64,000 bases of DNA from Luedemannella flava (GTDB taxonomy: Bacteria; Actinomycetota; Actinomycetes; Mycobacteriales; Micromonosporaceae), in assembly GCF_039528515.1 (NCBI RefSeq), contig NZ_BAAALT010000084.1:1-64000 (forward strand), in the 5' to 3' direction. The position numbers and the translations under genes are program-made. This document shows positions 32,259-41,205 of the stretch, one piece after another. Each line of letters begins with the position of its first letter. Positions within the stretch are counted from its first letter, which is position 1. Below the pieces are notes generated by a model, which was given only the letters and a program-made list of their open reading frames with translations, ran no database searches and had not been told where the DNA came from.

Positions 32259-34163
32259 ATGCCGTCCACCGACCGCTTCACCGGCCCGCTCGCGGCGGCC
32301 TGGCCGGGCCTCGACGCCGCGAAGCTCGCCGGGATCCTGCTCCCGCCGGAGCGGTCCCTGCCCGTGCCGACCGCGCTGGAACGCGACGTCTGGGCCGACG
32401 CGCACGCCCCGACGCTGCGCGTGCTGCGGGCGCGGGCCGAGGCCGACCGGTCGCAACCGTGGCCGCAGCCGCTCGCCCACCAGTACGCGCGGTACTTCCG
32501 CGACGGCGACCGGGACACGTACGAGCAGCTGCTCTGGGCGCGGCAGCGGCGGTTCACCCGCGCGGCCGTGCTCGCCGCCGTCACGCTCGACCCGGCCTGG
32601 CTGGACGAGGCCATCGACGGCGCGATGCTGCTGTGCGAGCAGAGCACCTGGTGCTGGCCCGCCCACGACGACACCCGCACGGCGCACGGCGCGGTCGTGC
32701 CGACCGTGACCGACCCCTACCTCGACCTCGGCGCCGGCCACGTGGCGGCTGAGCTGGCCTGGCTCGACCACCTGCTCGGCGAGCAGTTCGACGGGTACGC
32801 GCCCGGCGTGCGCGCCCGCATCCGGCACGAGGTCGACGTGCGCGTCCTGACGCCGTTCGAGCGGCGCCGCGACTGGCACTGGCTCGGCCTCGACGGCAAC
32901 GCCCACAACTGGACCGCGTGGATCCACGGCAATGTCCTGGTCGCGGCCCTGCGCCTGGTCGAGCACCCGGGGCGGCGCGCGCGTCTGGTCGACCTGGCCG
33001 TCGAGGGCCTCGACCGTTACGTCGCCTCGCTGCCCGCCGACGGCGCGATCGACGAGGGCTACTCGTACTGGTGGAACGGGGCCTGCCGGGCGCTGGAGGC
33101 GCTCGACGTGCTGACCCATGCCACCGACGGGGTCCTCGGCGGCGTGCCGGGTGAGGCGCTGCGCGCGACCGTCGCGTTCCCGCACCGCGTGCACCTGGGC
33201 GGGCCGTGGTATCTGAACCTGGCCGATGGCTGGGCCCGGCCGCCCTCCGGCGATCCGTGGCACGCGCTGCACCGGGCGGCCCGGCGGGTCGGCGACGCCG
33301 ACGCCGCGGCGCACGCCGCCGCCCAGCGCGACCCGGACGCGCCGCTGGCCGACGAGCACCTGGGCCTCGGTCGGATGCTGCGCGCGCTGACCGACCCGGA
33401 TTGGGCCACCGCGTCGGGCACGTCGCCGCTGCCGCGCGACGTGTGGTTCGGATCCACCGAGGTGCTGGTGGCCCGGGTCGCGGACGGCGACGCGGCCGGG
33501 CTGACGCTGGCCGTCAAGGGCGGCCACAACGGCGAGCACCACAACCACAACGACGTCGGCAGCGTCGTCGTCGCCCTCGGCGGGGTGCCGGTGCTGGTCG
33601 ACGCCGGCCGACCGACGTACACGGCCCGGACCTTCGGGCCGGACCGGTACGGGATCTGGACGATGCGCAGCGACTGGCACAACGTGCCCGGGATCCGGGG
33701 CACGACGCAGGCGCCGGGACGGCGGTTCGCGGCGCGCGACGTGGCGGTCATCGACGACGGCGCGGGCCTCACGCTGGATCTCGCGGCCGCCTACCCGCTC
33801 ACCGACGTGGGCACCTGGCGACGCACCGCGCGCCTCGACCGGGCACGTGGATGTGTCGTGGTCACCGACGTGTGGGAGCTGGCACCGGCCACAGTGGAGG
33901 AGCCGACTACGCTTCGCTGGCTGATCGCCGGCGAGGTGCGCCTCCACGAGGGTCGCGCCGAGGTTACGGCCCTGGAAGGGGCCGGCCGCGTGGCCCTGAT
34001 CTGGGAACCCGCGTCGGCGCCCGGCACGGTGACGGTACGGGTGCTCGACGACCCCATGCTCGTCGACGTATGGGGTGATCGACTCACCCGACTGGAGATC
34101 GATGTCACGTCGATCGGAGCGGTCGGCACGCTGACGCTGACCGTGGAGGTGATCCATGAGTGA
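32259..34163 (+). CDS. Heparinase II/III-like polysaccharide lyase
   Basis: 634 residues. The N-terminal half is helical toroid (LDGNAHNWTAWIHGNVL, DEGYSYWWNGACRALEAL); the C-terminal half holds the heparinase II/III-like beta domain with the His-rich motif GGHNGEHHNHNDVGS (about 422-436). Lyases of this class cut heparan sulfate, hyaluronate or alginate and leave unsaturated uronates. No signal peptide is seen, so it may act on imported oligosaccharides. It overlaps the first regulator gene by eight bases. Confidence 0.85.
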   Translation: MPSTDRFTGPLAAAWPGLDAAKLAGILLPPERSLPVPTALERDVWADAHAPTLRVLRARAEADRSQPWPQPLAHQYARYFRDGDRDTYEQLLWARQRRFTRAAVLAAVTLDPAWLDEAIDGAMLLCEQSTWCWPAHDDTRTAHGAVVPTVTDPYLDLGAGHVAAELAWLDHLLGEQFDGYAPGVRARIRHEVDVRVLTPFERRRDWHWLGLDGNAHNWTAWIHGNVLVAALRLVEHPGRRARLVDLAVEGLDRYVASLPADGAIDEGYSYWWNGACRALEALDVLTHATDGVLGGVPGEALRATVAFPHRVHLGGPWYLNLADGWARPPSGDPWHALHRAARRVGDADAAAHAAAQRDPDAPLADEHLGLGRMLRALTDPDWATASGTSPLPRDVWFGSTEVLVARVADGDAAGLTLAVKGGHNGEHHNHNDVGSVVVALGGVPVLVDAGRPTYTARTFGPDRYGIWTMRSDWHNVPGIRGTTQAPGRRFAARDVAVIDDGAGLTLDLAAAYPLTDVGTWRRTARLDRARGCVVVTDVWELAPATVEEPTTLRWLIAGEVRLHEGRAEVTALEGAGRVALIWEPASAPGTVTVRVLDDPMLVDVWGDRLTRLEIDVTSIGAVGTLTLTVEVIHE

Positions 34164-35259
34164 GGCCCGGGGACCACTTCAAGTGGCGCGGCGGCAGCAA
34201 CTGCTCGCGGCGCTGCAGCGCGACGGGTCGTTGCGGATCTCCGACCTGACCGAGGCGCTGGGTGCCGCGGCCGTCACGATCCGCCGCGACATCGCCCAGC
34301 TCGCCGCCGAGGGCCTCGTGCGGCGCGTGCACGGCGGCGTCGCGCTCATCACGCCAGACGACGCCACCGAGGAGATGCCGGCCACGGGGCTGGACTCGCT
34401 CAGCGGCCGTACGCTCGGCATGCTCGTCCCGTCGCTGGACTACTACTGGCCCGACGTGGCCCGGGGCGCCGAGGAGGCCGCCCGGGAGCTGGACATGCGG
34501 GTGGTCCTGCGCGGCTCGAGCTACGAGACCGAGGACGAGCTGCCGCAGCTGACCCGCCTCGTCGAGAAGATGGGCGTCGACGGCCTGATCATCGCGCCGC
34601 GGCTGGACGCGCCGACGGCCGGGCGCACCATCGACTGGCTCGCCGACACCGGCATCCCGGTGGTGCTGCTGGAGCGTACGGCCGTCGCGGGCCAGCACGA
34701 GGCGGTGCTGGAGTCGGTGGTGAGCGACCACGCGCTCGGCGCCGCGATGGCGGTACGGCACCTGATCTCCCTCGGCCACCGCAAGGTCGGCCTCGTCCTC
34801 GCGGGCAACAGCCCGCACCGGGCGCACCTGCGTCGGGGCTGGCTGGAGGCCTCGGCGGCGTACGGGCTGGACCCGGACGCCACGGTGCAGGCGCTGCTGC
34901 CGGACGCGCGCTCGCCCGACCGGGACGCGGCCCTGGACGACGTCCTCGACCGGTGCCAGGCCACCGGGACGACGGCGCTGCTGGTCCACGCGGACCCGGA
35001 GGCCGTCGCCCTCGTCCAGCACTGCGAGGAACGCCACCTGGCGGTGCCCGGTGACCTGTCCGTCGTGGCGTACGACGACGAGGTCGCGGGCCTGTTCACG
35101 CCGCCGCTCACGGCCGTGCGGCCGCCCCGGCGCTCGATCGGCCGGGCCGCCGTCCGCCTCGTCGCCGACCGGTTGGCGGACCCGGACCGGCCCGCGCACC
35201 GGGTCGTGATCAGCCCGGCGCTGCGCATCCGGGAGTCGACGGCACCACCGCGCGCCTAG
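34156..35259 (+). CDS. Transcriptional regulator: DeoR-type HTH joined to LacI-type sensor
   Basis: 367 residues. Residues ~10-62 are a DeoR winged helix (RRQQLLAALQRDG, SDLTEALGAAAVTIRRDIAQL, VRRVHGGV). Residues ~85-360 are a LacI/periplasmic-binding-protein sensor (TLGMLVPSLDYYWPDVARG, VAYDDEVAGLFTPPLTAV). DeoR proteins normally carry a sugar-phosphate isomerase-like sensor, so this is a hybrid. It is co-transcribed with the lyase gene and probably controls the locus in response to an oligosaccharide. Confidence 0.88.
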   Translation: MSEARGPLQVARRQQLLAALQRDGSLRISDLTEALGAAAVTIRRDIAQLAAEGLVRRVHGGVALITPDDATEEMPATGLDSLSGRTLGMLVPSLDYYWPDVARGAEEAARELDMRVVLRGSSYETEDELPQLTRLVEKMGVDGLIIAPRLDAPTAGRTIDWLADTGIPVVLLERTAVAGQHEAVLESVVSDHALGAAMAVRHLISLGHRKVGLVLAGNSPHRAHLRRGWLEASAAYGLDPDATVQALLPDARSPDRDAALDDVLDRCQATGTTALLVHADPEAVALVQHCEERHLAVPGDLSVVAYDDEVAGLFTPPLTAVRPPRRSIGRAAVRLVADRLADPDRPAHRVVISPALRIRESTAPPRA

Positions 35260-35308
35260 CTGCGGTAACATCTGCGTCCGTCGATATTCGGTCCGGGTGG
35301 GGCGTCTC

Positions 35309-36406
35309 GTGACGGCAGGGCGGCTGTTCAGTACCCAGCGGCAGGAGCGCCTGCTGGCGGAACTGCGTGGGCAGGGCGCCGTGCGGGTGCGCGACCTGGC
35401 CCGCGAGCTAGGGGTCAGTGAGCTGACCATCCGCCGCGACATCGCGGCCCTCGCCGAGCGTGGCCTCGTGGCCAAGGTGCACGGCGGGGCGACCCTGCCG
35501 CTGCAGGCCGGCGCCGCGCACCGGCCGCGCCGCGCCACGACCCGGTTCACCATCGGCATGGTGGTGCCGTCGCTGGACTTCTACTGGCCGCCGATCGTGG
35601 CCGGCGCCCGGGCCGCGGCGGCGGCGCTCGGGGTGAACGTCCAGCTGCGCGGGTCGAGCTACGACCCGGACGAGGATCGCCGGCAGATCGGCCGGCTCGT
35701 CGACGACGGCCAGGTGCAGGGCCTGCTGCTCGCACCCAGCGTGGACGGCGAACGGTCGGACGAGCTGCTCGACTGGATCGGCCAGCTGCCCGTACCCGTG
35801 ATCCTGGTCGAGCGGCAGCCGCGGCGGTGGACGCCGACGGCCCTGGAATGGGTGCGCAGCGACCACGCGCTCGGCATGGAGATCGCCGTCCATCACCTGC
35901 GGCGGCAGGGCCACCGGCGCATCGGGCTCGTCCTGTCGCGGGGCAGCCCCACCTCGGCGCACCTGCTGCAGGGCTGGCACACGGCGGCCGCCGACCTCGG
36001 CATGTCCGACACCCTGGTGGTGCGCGAGTCCGTGGCGCTGGACCGGCCCGGCCATCGGGAGATCATCGCCGGCATCCTCGCCGACTGCCGGCGCGGCGGC
36101 ATCACGGCGCTGATCGTGCACAGCGACCCGGACGCGCTGTCGGTCGCGCAGTACTGCGCGGAGCACGGCGTGGTCATCCCGGACGACCTGGCCGTCGTGT
36201 CGTACGACGACGAGGTCGCGCAGCTGGCCGACCCGGCGCTGACGGCCGTGCGGCCGCCGAAGAGCCACGTCGGGCGGCTCGCCGTGGAACTCATGGTGTC
36301 GCGCCTGCTCGACGGCAACCGGCGGCCCGCGCAGCGGGTGCTCGTCGCGCCCGAGCTGGTCGTGCGCGCGTCGTCGCTGGGGCGTACCCGAAATGTTCGA
36401 TTTTGA
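35309..36406 (+). CDS. Second DeoR-HTH/LacI-sensor regulator
   Basis: 365 residues, a clear paralogue of the preceding regulator with the same domain order. HTH: RQERLLAELRGQGAVRVRD, LGVSELTIRRDIAAL. Sensor: TIGMVVPSLDFYWPPIVAGAR and SYDDEVAQLADPALTAVRPPKS. GTG 35309 is preferred because GGGTGGGG lies 6 nt before it; GTG 35297 is an in-frame alternative. The 49-bp gap contains TAACAT and GATATT, so it may have its own promoter. It converges with the ABC-2 permease gene with a 3-bp gap. Confidence 0.85.
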   Translation: MTAGRLFSTQRQERLLAELRGQGAVRVRDLARELGVSELTIRRDIAALAERGLVAKVHGGATLPLQAGAAHRPRRATTRFTIGMVVPSLDFYWPPIVAGARAAAAALGVNVQLRGSSYDPDEDRRQIGRLVDDGQVQGLLLAPSVDGERSDELLDWIGQLPVPVILVERQPRRWTPTALEWVRSDHALGMEIAVHHLRRQGHRRIGLVLSRGSPTSAHLLQGWHTAAADLGMSDTLVVRESVALDRPGHREIIAGILADCRRGGITALIVHSDPDALSVAQYCAEHGVVIPDDLAVVSYDDEVAQLADPALTAVRPPKSHVGRLAVELMVSRLLDGNRRPAQRVLVAPELVVRASSLGRTRNVRF

Positions 36407-36409
36407 TTC

Positions 36410-37225
36410 TCAGCCGTCGCGCTTCGTCGTCCAGCGGAAGGTGGTCAGGCACAGGACCAGGCCGAGGAGGCACCAGGCGACCAGGACCATCGCGACCCGG
36501 TCGAGCTCCCACGAGCCGGCCGGCTCCTCGGCGGCCATGCCCGCCGGGAGGAAGACCGAGCGCAGGCCCTGACAGATCCACTTCAGCGGGAACAGTGCGG
36601 CGATCTGCTGCATCCAGTCCGGCAGCTGGGTGAACTTGATGAACACGCCCGAGATGAACTGCAGCACGAGCGCGATCGGGGTGGCCACGGCCGGGGCACT
36701 GCGCGCCGTGCGGGCCACGGACGAGAACGCGACGCCGCACAGCGTGCAGGAGGCGACCCCGAGCAGGCTCACCCAGGCGAAGGTGAGCCACTTCGTCACC
36801 TCGGTCGGCAGGGTCACGCCGTAGAACGCGACCGCGAAGACCAGCAGCAGGACGGTCTCCGCCGCGGCGACCGCCAGGACCATGAGCACCTTGCCGATGA
36901 AGTAGACCGCGGGCGGCATGGGGGTGCCGCGCAGCCGCTTCAGCTCGCCCCGGTCACGCTCGCTGGGGATCTGGATGGCGAGGTTCTGGAAGCCCGTCGC
37001 CATGAGGCCCGCGCCGATCATGCCGACCACGAAGTACTGGGAGAACTGGACGCCCGGGTAGATCTCCCACGTGAAGATCGAACCGAAGATGACGATCATC
37101 AGAACCGGGAACAGCATCGTGAACACGACGGCCTCGCGGCTGCGCAGGAACCGCGTGAGCTCCGAGCGCCCCTGCCGCAGGCCCAGCGTGAGCAGGCCCG
37201 GCCGGGCGGCGGTGATCTCGGTCAT
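36410..37225 (-). CDS. ABC-2 type transporter permease
   Basis: 271 residues with six membrane helices. It begins with a cytosolic segment RQGRSELTRFLRSREAVVFTMLFPVLMIV, typical of daunorubicin/efflux ABC-2 permeases, and has ERDRGELKRLRGTPMPP between helices 2 and 3. The start overlaps the ATPase stop by four bases (ATGA). Substrate unknown. Confidence 0.9.
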   Translation of the reverse strand: MTEITAARPGLLTLGLRQGRSELTRFLRSREAVVFTMLFPVLMIVIFGSIFTWEIYPGVQFSQYFVVGMIGAGLMATGFQNLAIQIPSERDRGELKRLRGTPMPPAVYFIGKVLMVLAVAAAETVLLLVFAVAFYGVTLPTEVTKWLTFAWVSLLGVASCTLCGVAFSSVARTARSAPAVATPIALVLQFISGVFIKFTQLPDWMQQIAALFPLKWICQGLRSVFLPAGMAAEEPAGSWELDRVAMVLVAWCLLGLVLCLTTFRWTTKRDG

Positions 37226-38073
37226 CGTTCCTCGCCGATCATCTTCAGGTAGATCTCCTCCAGGGTGGGCCGGGTGACGCTCAGCCCCGGGATCTCCGCG
37301 CCGCCGAACCGCGACACGAGCTGACGTACGAAGGCTGTGGGGGTGTCGGTCTGCGCGGACCTCGGCCCGTCGGGCTCCACCCACGACACCGTCGCGGCCG
37401 CCTGGGACCGCCCGCCCAGCTCGGCCGGCGTCGCGACCTCGACCACCTGACCCGCGGTGATGACGCCGACCCGGTCGGCGAGCTCCTCCGCCTCGTCCAG
37501 GTAGTGGGTGGTGAGCAGGATCGTCGTGCCGGCGGCGGCCAGGTTGCGGACCAGCCCCCAGAACTCGCGGCGCGCCTGCGGGTCGAACCCGGTCGTCGGC
37601 TCGTCGAGGAAGAGCAGCTCGGGGCGGCCGATGATGCCGAGCGCCACATCGAGGCGGCGGCGCTGGCCGCCGGAGAGCGTGTGCACCGCCGCGCCGGCCT
37701 TGGCCGTCAGGCCGACCCGCTCGACAACGACGGCCGGGTCCTCGGCGTCCGGGTAGTAACCCGCGAACAGCCGCACGACCTCGCCGACCCTGAGGTTGTC
37801 GAACTGGTTGGTGCTCTGCAGCACGATGCCGATGCGGGCGCGCCAGGCGGCGTCGGCCTTCGCCGGGTCGACGCCGAGGACGCTCACCTCGCCGGCGTCG
37901 CGCCTGCGGTAGCCCTCAAGGATCTCCACCGTGGTGGTCTTGCCGGCGCCGTTCGGGCCGAGCAGCGCGAACACCTCGCCCTTGTCGACCCGCAGGTCGA
38001 CCCCGGCGACTGCCTGGTGGTCGCCGTAGGCCTTGCGCAGCCCCACCACCTCGATGGCGGCCTCAGAACTCAT
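37222..38073 (-). CDS. ABC transporter ATP-binding protein (DrrA type)
   Basis: 283 residues. Walker A GPNGAGKTT, signature LSGGQRRRLDVALG, Walker B LLFLDEPTTGFD and the switch His in LLTTHYLDEAEE are all present. The C-terminal ~70 residues are the extension seen in drug or lipid exporters. ATG 38073 is 7 nt after CATAGT, so the transcript is probably leaderless. It forms a two-gene operon with the permease. Confidence 0.94.
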   Translation of the reverse strand: MSSEAAIEVVGLRKAYGDHQAVAGVDLRVDKGEVFALLGPNGAGKTTTVEILEGYRRRDAGEVSVLGVDPAKADAAWRARIGIVLQSTNQFDNLRVGEVVRLFAGYYPDAEDPAVVVERVGLTAKAGAAVHTLSGGQRRRLDVALGIIGRPELLFLDEPTTGFDPQARREFWGLVRNLAAAGTTILLTTHYLDEAEELADRVGVITAGQVVEVATPAELGGRSQAAATVSWVEPDGPRSAQTDTPTAFVRQLVSRFGGAEIPGLSVTRPTLEEIYLKMIGEER

Positions 38074-38080
38074 GGGGTCC

Positions 38081-38086
38081 ACTATG
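38081..38086 (-). promoter_or_regulatory. -10 hexamer CATAGT of the ABC exporter operon
   Basis: On the minus strand CATAGT ends 7 nt before ATG 38073, with no Shine-Dalgarno sequence. Confidence 0.55.
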
Positions 38087-38126
38087 TCGAATCCCGCCGA
38101 CAGAATCGCCGGCACCCTCGACTTCG

Positions 38127-38771
38127 TTACCGCGGCGGTAGCACCAGTGTCGGGTCCAGGTCGCGGTCCTTGGTTTTCCGCGTCTTCCGTTCGGCCCGCC
38201 ACCGCCGCAGCTTGCGGAACATGACCCAGAAAAACCAGAAAAATCCAACAATGAACACAATCACGAGTACGGGCAGCAGGATCGCGACCAGCGACAGCGA
38301 GGCGCTCGCCACGTCCTCGGCGGTGCTCACCACCGGCGCGCCGACCCCGCCCGTCGACACGTTCACGACCGGCCGGATCGCGGCCTTGGCGCTGTGCACG
38401 ACGAGCGAGATGACGATGCCGGCGACGATCGGCACCCACTGGTTGCCCGAGAAGAACGTGTCCGGGTTGTCCACGGTGACCGTCTGCGCCCCCGACGCGG
38501 CCCCGAAGGCCAGGCCGCCCGCGGTGGGCCGGACCACCGTCTGGATCACGTCGTTGACGTGGTCAACCACGGGGATCTTGTCGGCGACGAACTCGATGAG
38601 CAGCAGGACCGTCAGGATGCTCAGCACCCAGCCGTTCTCCAGCCAGTTCCACGAGCCGGGCAGGCTGATCAGGTTGGTGTAGCGACCGAGGAGGCCGACG
38701 GCGAGCAGGGGGATGTACGCGTTCAGTCCGGCCGAGGTCGCCAGACCGATCCCCGTCAAAGTCTCCAGCAC
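38127..38771 (-). CDS. DUF4126 membrane protein
   Basis: 214 residues with about four membrane helices and a basic, Arg/Lys-rich C-terminal tail (RKLRRWRAERKTRKTKDRD). The N-terminal GIGLATSAGLNAYIPLLAVGLLGR matches DUF4126, of unknown function. GTG 38771 lies 6 nt after CATGCT (38778-38783, minus strand), a leaderless arrangement. It is divergent from nucS with a 76-bp gap. Confidence 0.82.
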   Translation of the reverse strand: MLETLTGIGLATSAGLNAYIPLLAVGLLGRYTNLISLPGSWNWLENGWVLSILTVLLLIEFVADKIPVVDHVNDVIQTVVRPTAGGLAFGAASGAQTVTVDNPDTFFSGNQWVPIVAGIVISLVVHSAKAAIRPVVNVSTGGVGAPVVSTAEDVASASLSLVAILLPVLVIVFIVGFFWFFWVMFRKLRRWRAERKTRKTKDRDLDPTLVLPPR

Positions 38772-38777
38772 CCGGTA

Positions 38778-38841
38778 AGCATGACACTTGCTCGCAAATC
38801 GTGCCCAGGCGCGTAACGACGCGGGACGGCTCGCGTAGGCT
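38778..38841. promoter_or_regulatory. Divergent leaderless promoters of DUF4126 and nucS
   Basis: CATGCT on the minus strand (38778-38783) ends 6 nt before GTG 38771. TAGGCT on the plus strand (38836-38841) ends 6 nt before GTG 38848. Neither gene has a ribosome binding site. Confidence 0.55.
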
Positions 38842-38847
38842 GCTGCG

Positions 38848-39507
38848 GTGCGTCTGGTTATCGCTCGGTGCTCGGTGGACTATGTCGGACGACTCACCGC
38901 GCATCTTCCCCTCGCCACGCGGCTGCTCATGGTCAAGGCCGACGGCTCGATCTCGATCCACGCCGACGACAAGGCGTACAAGCCGCTGAACTGGATGAGC
39001 CCGCCCTGCCGTCTCGAAGAGGCGCCGGGCGTGTGGCGGGTGGTGAACAAGGCCGGCGAGGAGCTGCGTATCACCCTCGACGAGATCCTCCACGACACCA
39101 CCCACGAGCTGGGCGTCGACCCGGGCCTGCGCAAGGACGGCGTGGAGGCGCACCTGCAGGAGCTGCTGGCCGCGTCCCCGTCGGCGCTGGGCGTCGGCTT
39201 CACCCTCGTGCGCCGCGAGCACATGACCGCGATCGGCCCCGTCGACCTGCTGTGCCGCGACGCGACCGGCGCGCACGTCGCCGTCGAGGTGAAGCGGCGC
39301 GGCGACATCGACGGCGTCGAGCAGCTCACCCGCTACCTGGACCTGCTGGCCCGCGACCCGCTGATCGCCCCCGTGACCGGCATCTTCGCCGCCCAGGAGA
39401 TCAAGCCCCAGGCCCGCGTCCTGGCGACGGACCGCGGCATCCGCTGCGTCGTCGTCGACTACGACGCCCTCCGCGGCATCACCCGCGACGACCTCACCCT
39501 CTTCTAA
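38848..39507 (+). CDS. nucS: Mismatch-specific endonuclease NucS/EndoMS
   Basis: 219 residues. It cuts both strands at mismatches and replaces MutS/MutL in actinobacteria. An N-terminal DNA-binding domain (RLVIARCSVDYVGRLTAHLP, LLMVKADGSISIHADD, YKPLNWMSPPC) is joined to a RecB-like nuclease with GPVDLLCRD and VAVEVKRRG carrying the catalytic D, E and K. The C-terminus ends in DDLTLF, resembling a beta-clamp-binding tail. GTG 38848 is leaderless. Confidence 0.95.
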   Translation: MRLVIARCSVDYVGRLTAHLPLATRLLMVKADGSISIHADDKAYKPLNWMSPPCRLEEAPGVWRVVNKAGEELRITLDEILHDTTHELGVDPGLRKDGVEAHLQELLAASPSALGVGFTLVRREHMTAIGPVDLLCRDATGAHVAVEVKRRGDIDGVEQLTRYLDLLARDPLIAPVTGIFAAQEIKPQARVLATDRGIRCVVVDYDALRGITRDDLTLF

Positions 39508-39602
39508 CCCGCGCCCTCCGCCGGCACGCGTGGGATGCGGTTGCGTGTTCGCACGCCGATCGCACTTTTCCGAGATGTCCCCGCTAATCGATCAGTTCAA
39601 AT

Positions 39603-39650
39603 AATCTTGGGACGAAACACGCGGATATCCGCGTGTTTCGTCCCAAGATT
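39603..39650. repeat. Perfect 48-bp palindrome
   Basis: Bases 39603-39626 are the exact reverse complement of 39627-39650 with no spacer; the arm starts AATCTTGGGACGAAACACGC and the centre is GGATATCC. It lies between convergent nucS and the aldehyde dehydrogenase gene, so a bidirectional terminator is plausible. Complete symmetry without a loop is unusual for a terminator, and the flanks are AT-rich. Confidence 0.95.
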
Positions 39651-39692
39651 GATTCCGAAGACCGGCGGGGCGGGAAGTGCCGCGCGGGTGGG

Positions 39693-41198
39693 TCAGCGGT
39701 GGCGGTGGAGGAGGCGGACGATCTTGACGATGCGGGACGTGTCCGTGGGGGTGCGGTCGAACGTCGTCGAGGGGATCAGGGACGGGGCGCGGCGTTTCGT
39801 GATGGCCTTGGGGCGGGCGAACTCGCGCAGGCCGTCGGCGCCGTGGATGCGCCCGATGCCGGAGTCGCCCGTACCGCCGAAGGGCAGCGAGCCCATGCCG
39901 GCGAACGACAGCGTGCCGTTGACGGCGGTCATGCCCGAGCGCATGCGGCGGGCCAGCGACAGCGCCCGTGCCCTGCCGAACACGGCGCCGCCCAGGCCGT
40001 AGGACGTCGCGTTGGCCAGGCGCACCGCCTCGTCCGCGTCCGCCACCTTCGTGACCGTCAGCGTCGGCCCGAACGTCTCCTCCGTGATGGCCGTCGAGTC
40101 CTGCGGGACGTCGACCAGGATCGTCGGGTGCACGAACGGCGGCTGGACCGCCTCGCGTCCGCCGACGACGGCCCGCCCGCCGCGCGACAGCGCGTCGTCG
40201 ATGTGCCGGGCGATGATGTCGATCTGCCCGGGCATGGTGATCGGGCCGAGGTCCGCGTCGGCGTCGCCGCCGACCCGCAGCTTCGACACGCGCCCGACGA
40301 GCTTGTCGAGGAACGCGTCGTAGACCGGGGCCACCACGTACGCCCGCTCGATGCTCACGCATGCCTGGCCCGCGTTGGTGAGTGCGCCCCAGCAGCAGGC
40401 GTCGGCGGCGGCGTCCAGGTCGGCGTCGCTGTCGACGATCATCGCGTCCTTGCCGCCGCACTCCAGCAGCACCGGCGTCAGCGTCTCGGCGCAGGCCGCC
40501 ATGATCTTCTTGCCGGTGGCGGTGGACCCGGTGAACGCGACCTTGTCGACCCCCGAGGCCACGAGCGCGGCGCCGGTCTCCCCGCCGCCGAAGACAATCT
40601 GGAGTACGGGCTGCTCCGGCACCACCTCGGCGAAGCGCTGCACGTACCAGTCGGCGATCGCCGGGGTGTACTCGCTGGGTTTGAAGACGACCGCGTTGCC
40701 GGCGGCGAGCGCGTAGGCCAGCGACCCCATGGGGGTGTGGATGGGGTAGTTCCACGGGCCGATGACGCCGACGACCCCGTACGGCTGGTATTCGAGCCAG
40801 GCCGAGAACTCGGCGAGCATGATGGAGCCGCGCTGGCGGCGCAGCCGCAGCACGCGCCGGGCGTTCTTCGCCGCCCACGCCAGGTGCTCCAGCGCCGCGG
40901 CCGCCTCGACGGTGGCGTCGGCGACCGGCTTGCCGCCCTCGGCGTGCATGAGCGCGGTGAGTTCCGGCAGCCGGCGGGCGATCGCGCCGGCCCAGCGCAG
41001 CAGGCGCTCGCGCCGGCCGTCGAAGCCCAGCCTGCGCCACCACGCGCCGGCCTCGCGCGCGCCGGCGACCGCGGCCGCGAGGTCCTCGGCGCCGGCTACG
41101 GGGAATGTGCCGACGACGGCGCCGGTGACCGGGTTGGTGGAGGTCAGCGTGCCGTCTTCGATGACGGGCACGCCGGGGATGAGGGGGACGGCGCTCAT
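39693..41198 (-). CDS. Aldehyde dehydrogenase (NAD(P)-dependent)
   Basis: 501 residues. Catalytic Cys in NAGQACVSIER (about residue 290), general base Glu in LLECGGKDAM (about 256), the oxyanion and cofactor region IGPWNYPIHTP and FTGSTATGKK. The C-terminal tail (KAITKRRAPSLIPSTTFDRTPTDTSRIVKIVRLLHRHR, given here in part) is basic and unlike soluble ALDHs, resembling membrane-associated fatty aldehyde dehydrogenases. ATG 41198 is 7 nt after TAGCAT. An SDR gene lies upstream on the same strand. Confidence 0.92.
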   Translation of the reverse strand: MSAVPLIPGVPVIEDGTLTSTNPVTGAVVGTFPVAGAEDLAAAVAGAREAGAWWRRLGFDGRRERLLRWAGAIARRLPELTALMHAEGGKPVADATVEAAAALEHLAWAAKNARRVLRLRRQRGSIMLAEFSAWLEYQPYGVVGVIGPWNYPIHTPMGSLAYALAAGNAVVFKPSEYTPAIADWYVQRFAEVVPEQPVLQIVFGGGETGAALVASGVDKVAFTGSTATGKKIMAACAETLTPVLLECGGKDAMIVDSDADLDAAADACCWGALTNAGQACVSIERAYVVAPVYDAFLDKLVGRVSKLRVGGDADADLGPITMPGQIDIIARHIDDALSRGGRAVVGGREAVQPPFVHPTILVDVPQDSTAITEETFGPTLTVTKVADADEAVRLANATSYGLGGAVFGRARALSLARRMRSGMTAVNGTLSFAGMGSLPFGGTGDSGIGRIHGADGLREFARPKAITKRRAPSLIPSTTFDRTPTDTSRIVKIVRLLHRHR

Positions 41199-41205
41199 AG
41201 CCCGG

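Noticed and set aside
39603..39650. tRNA or small RNA gene
   Set aside because: The palindrome is fully symmetrical and has none of the tRNA arms or conserved loop bases.
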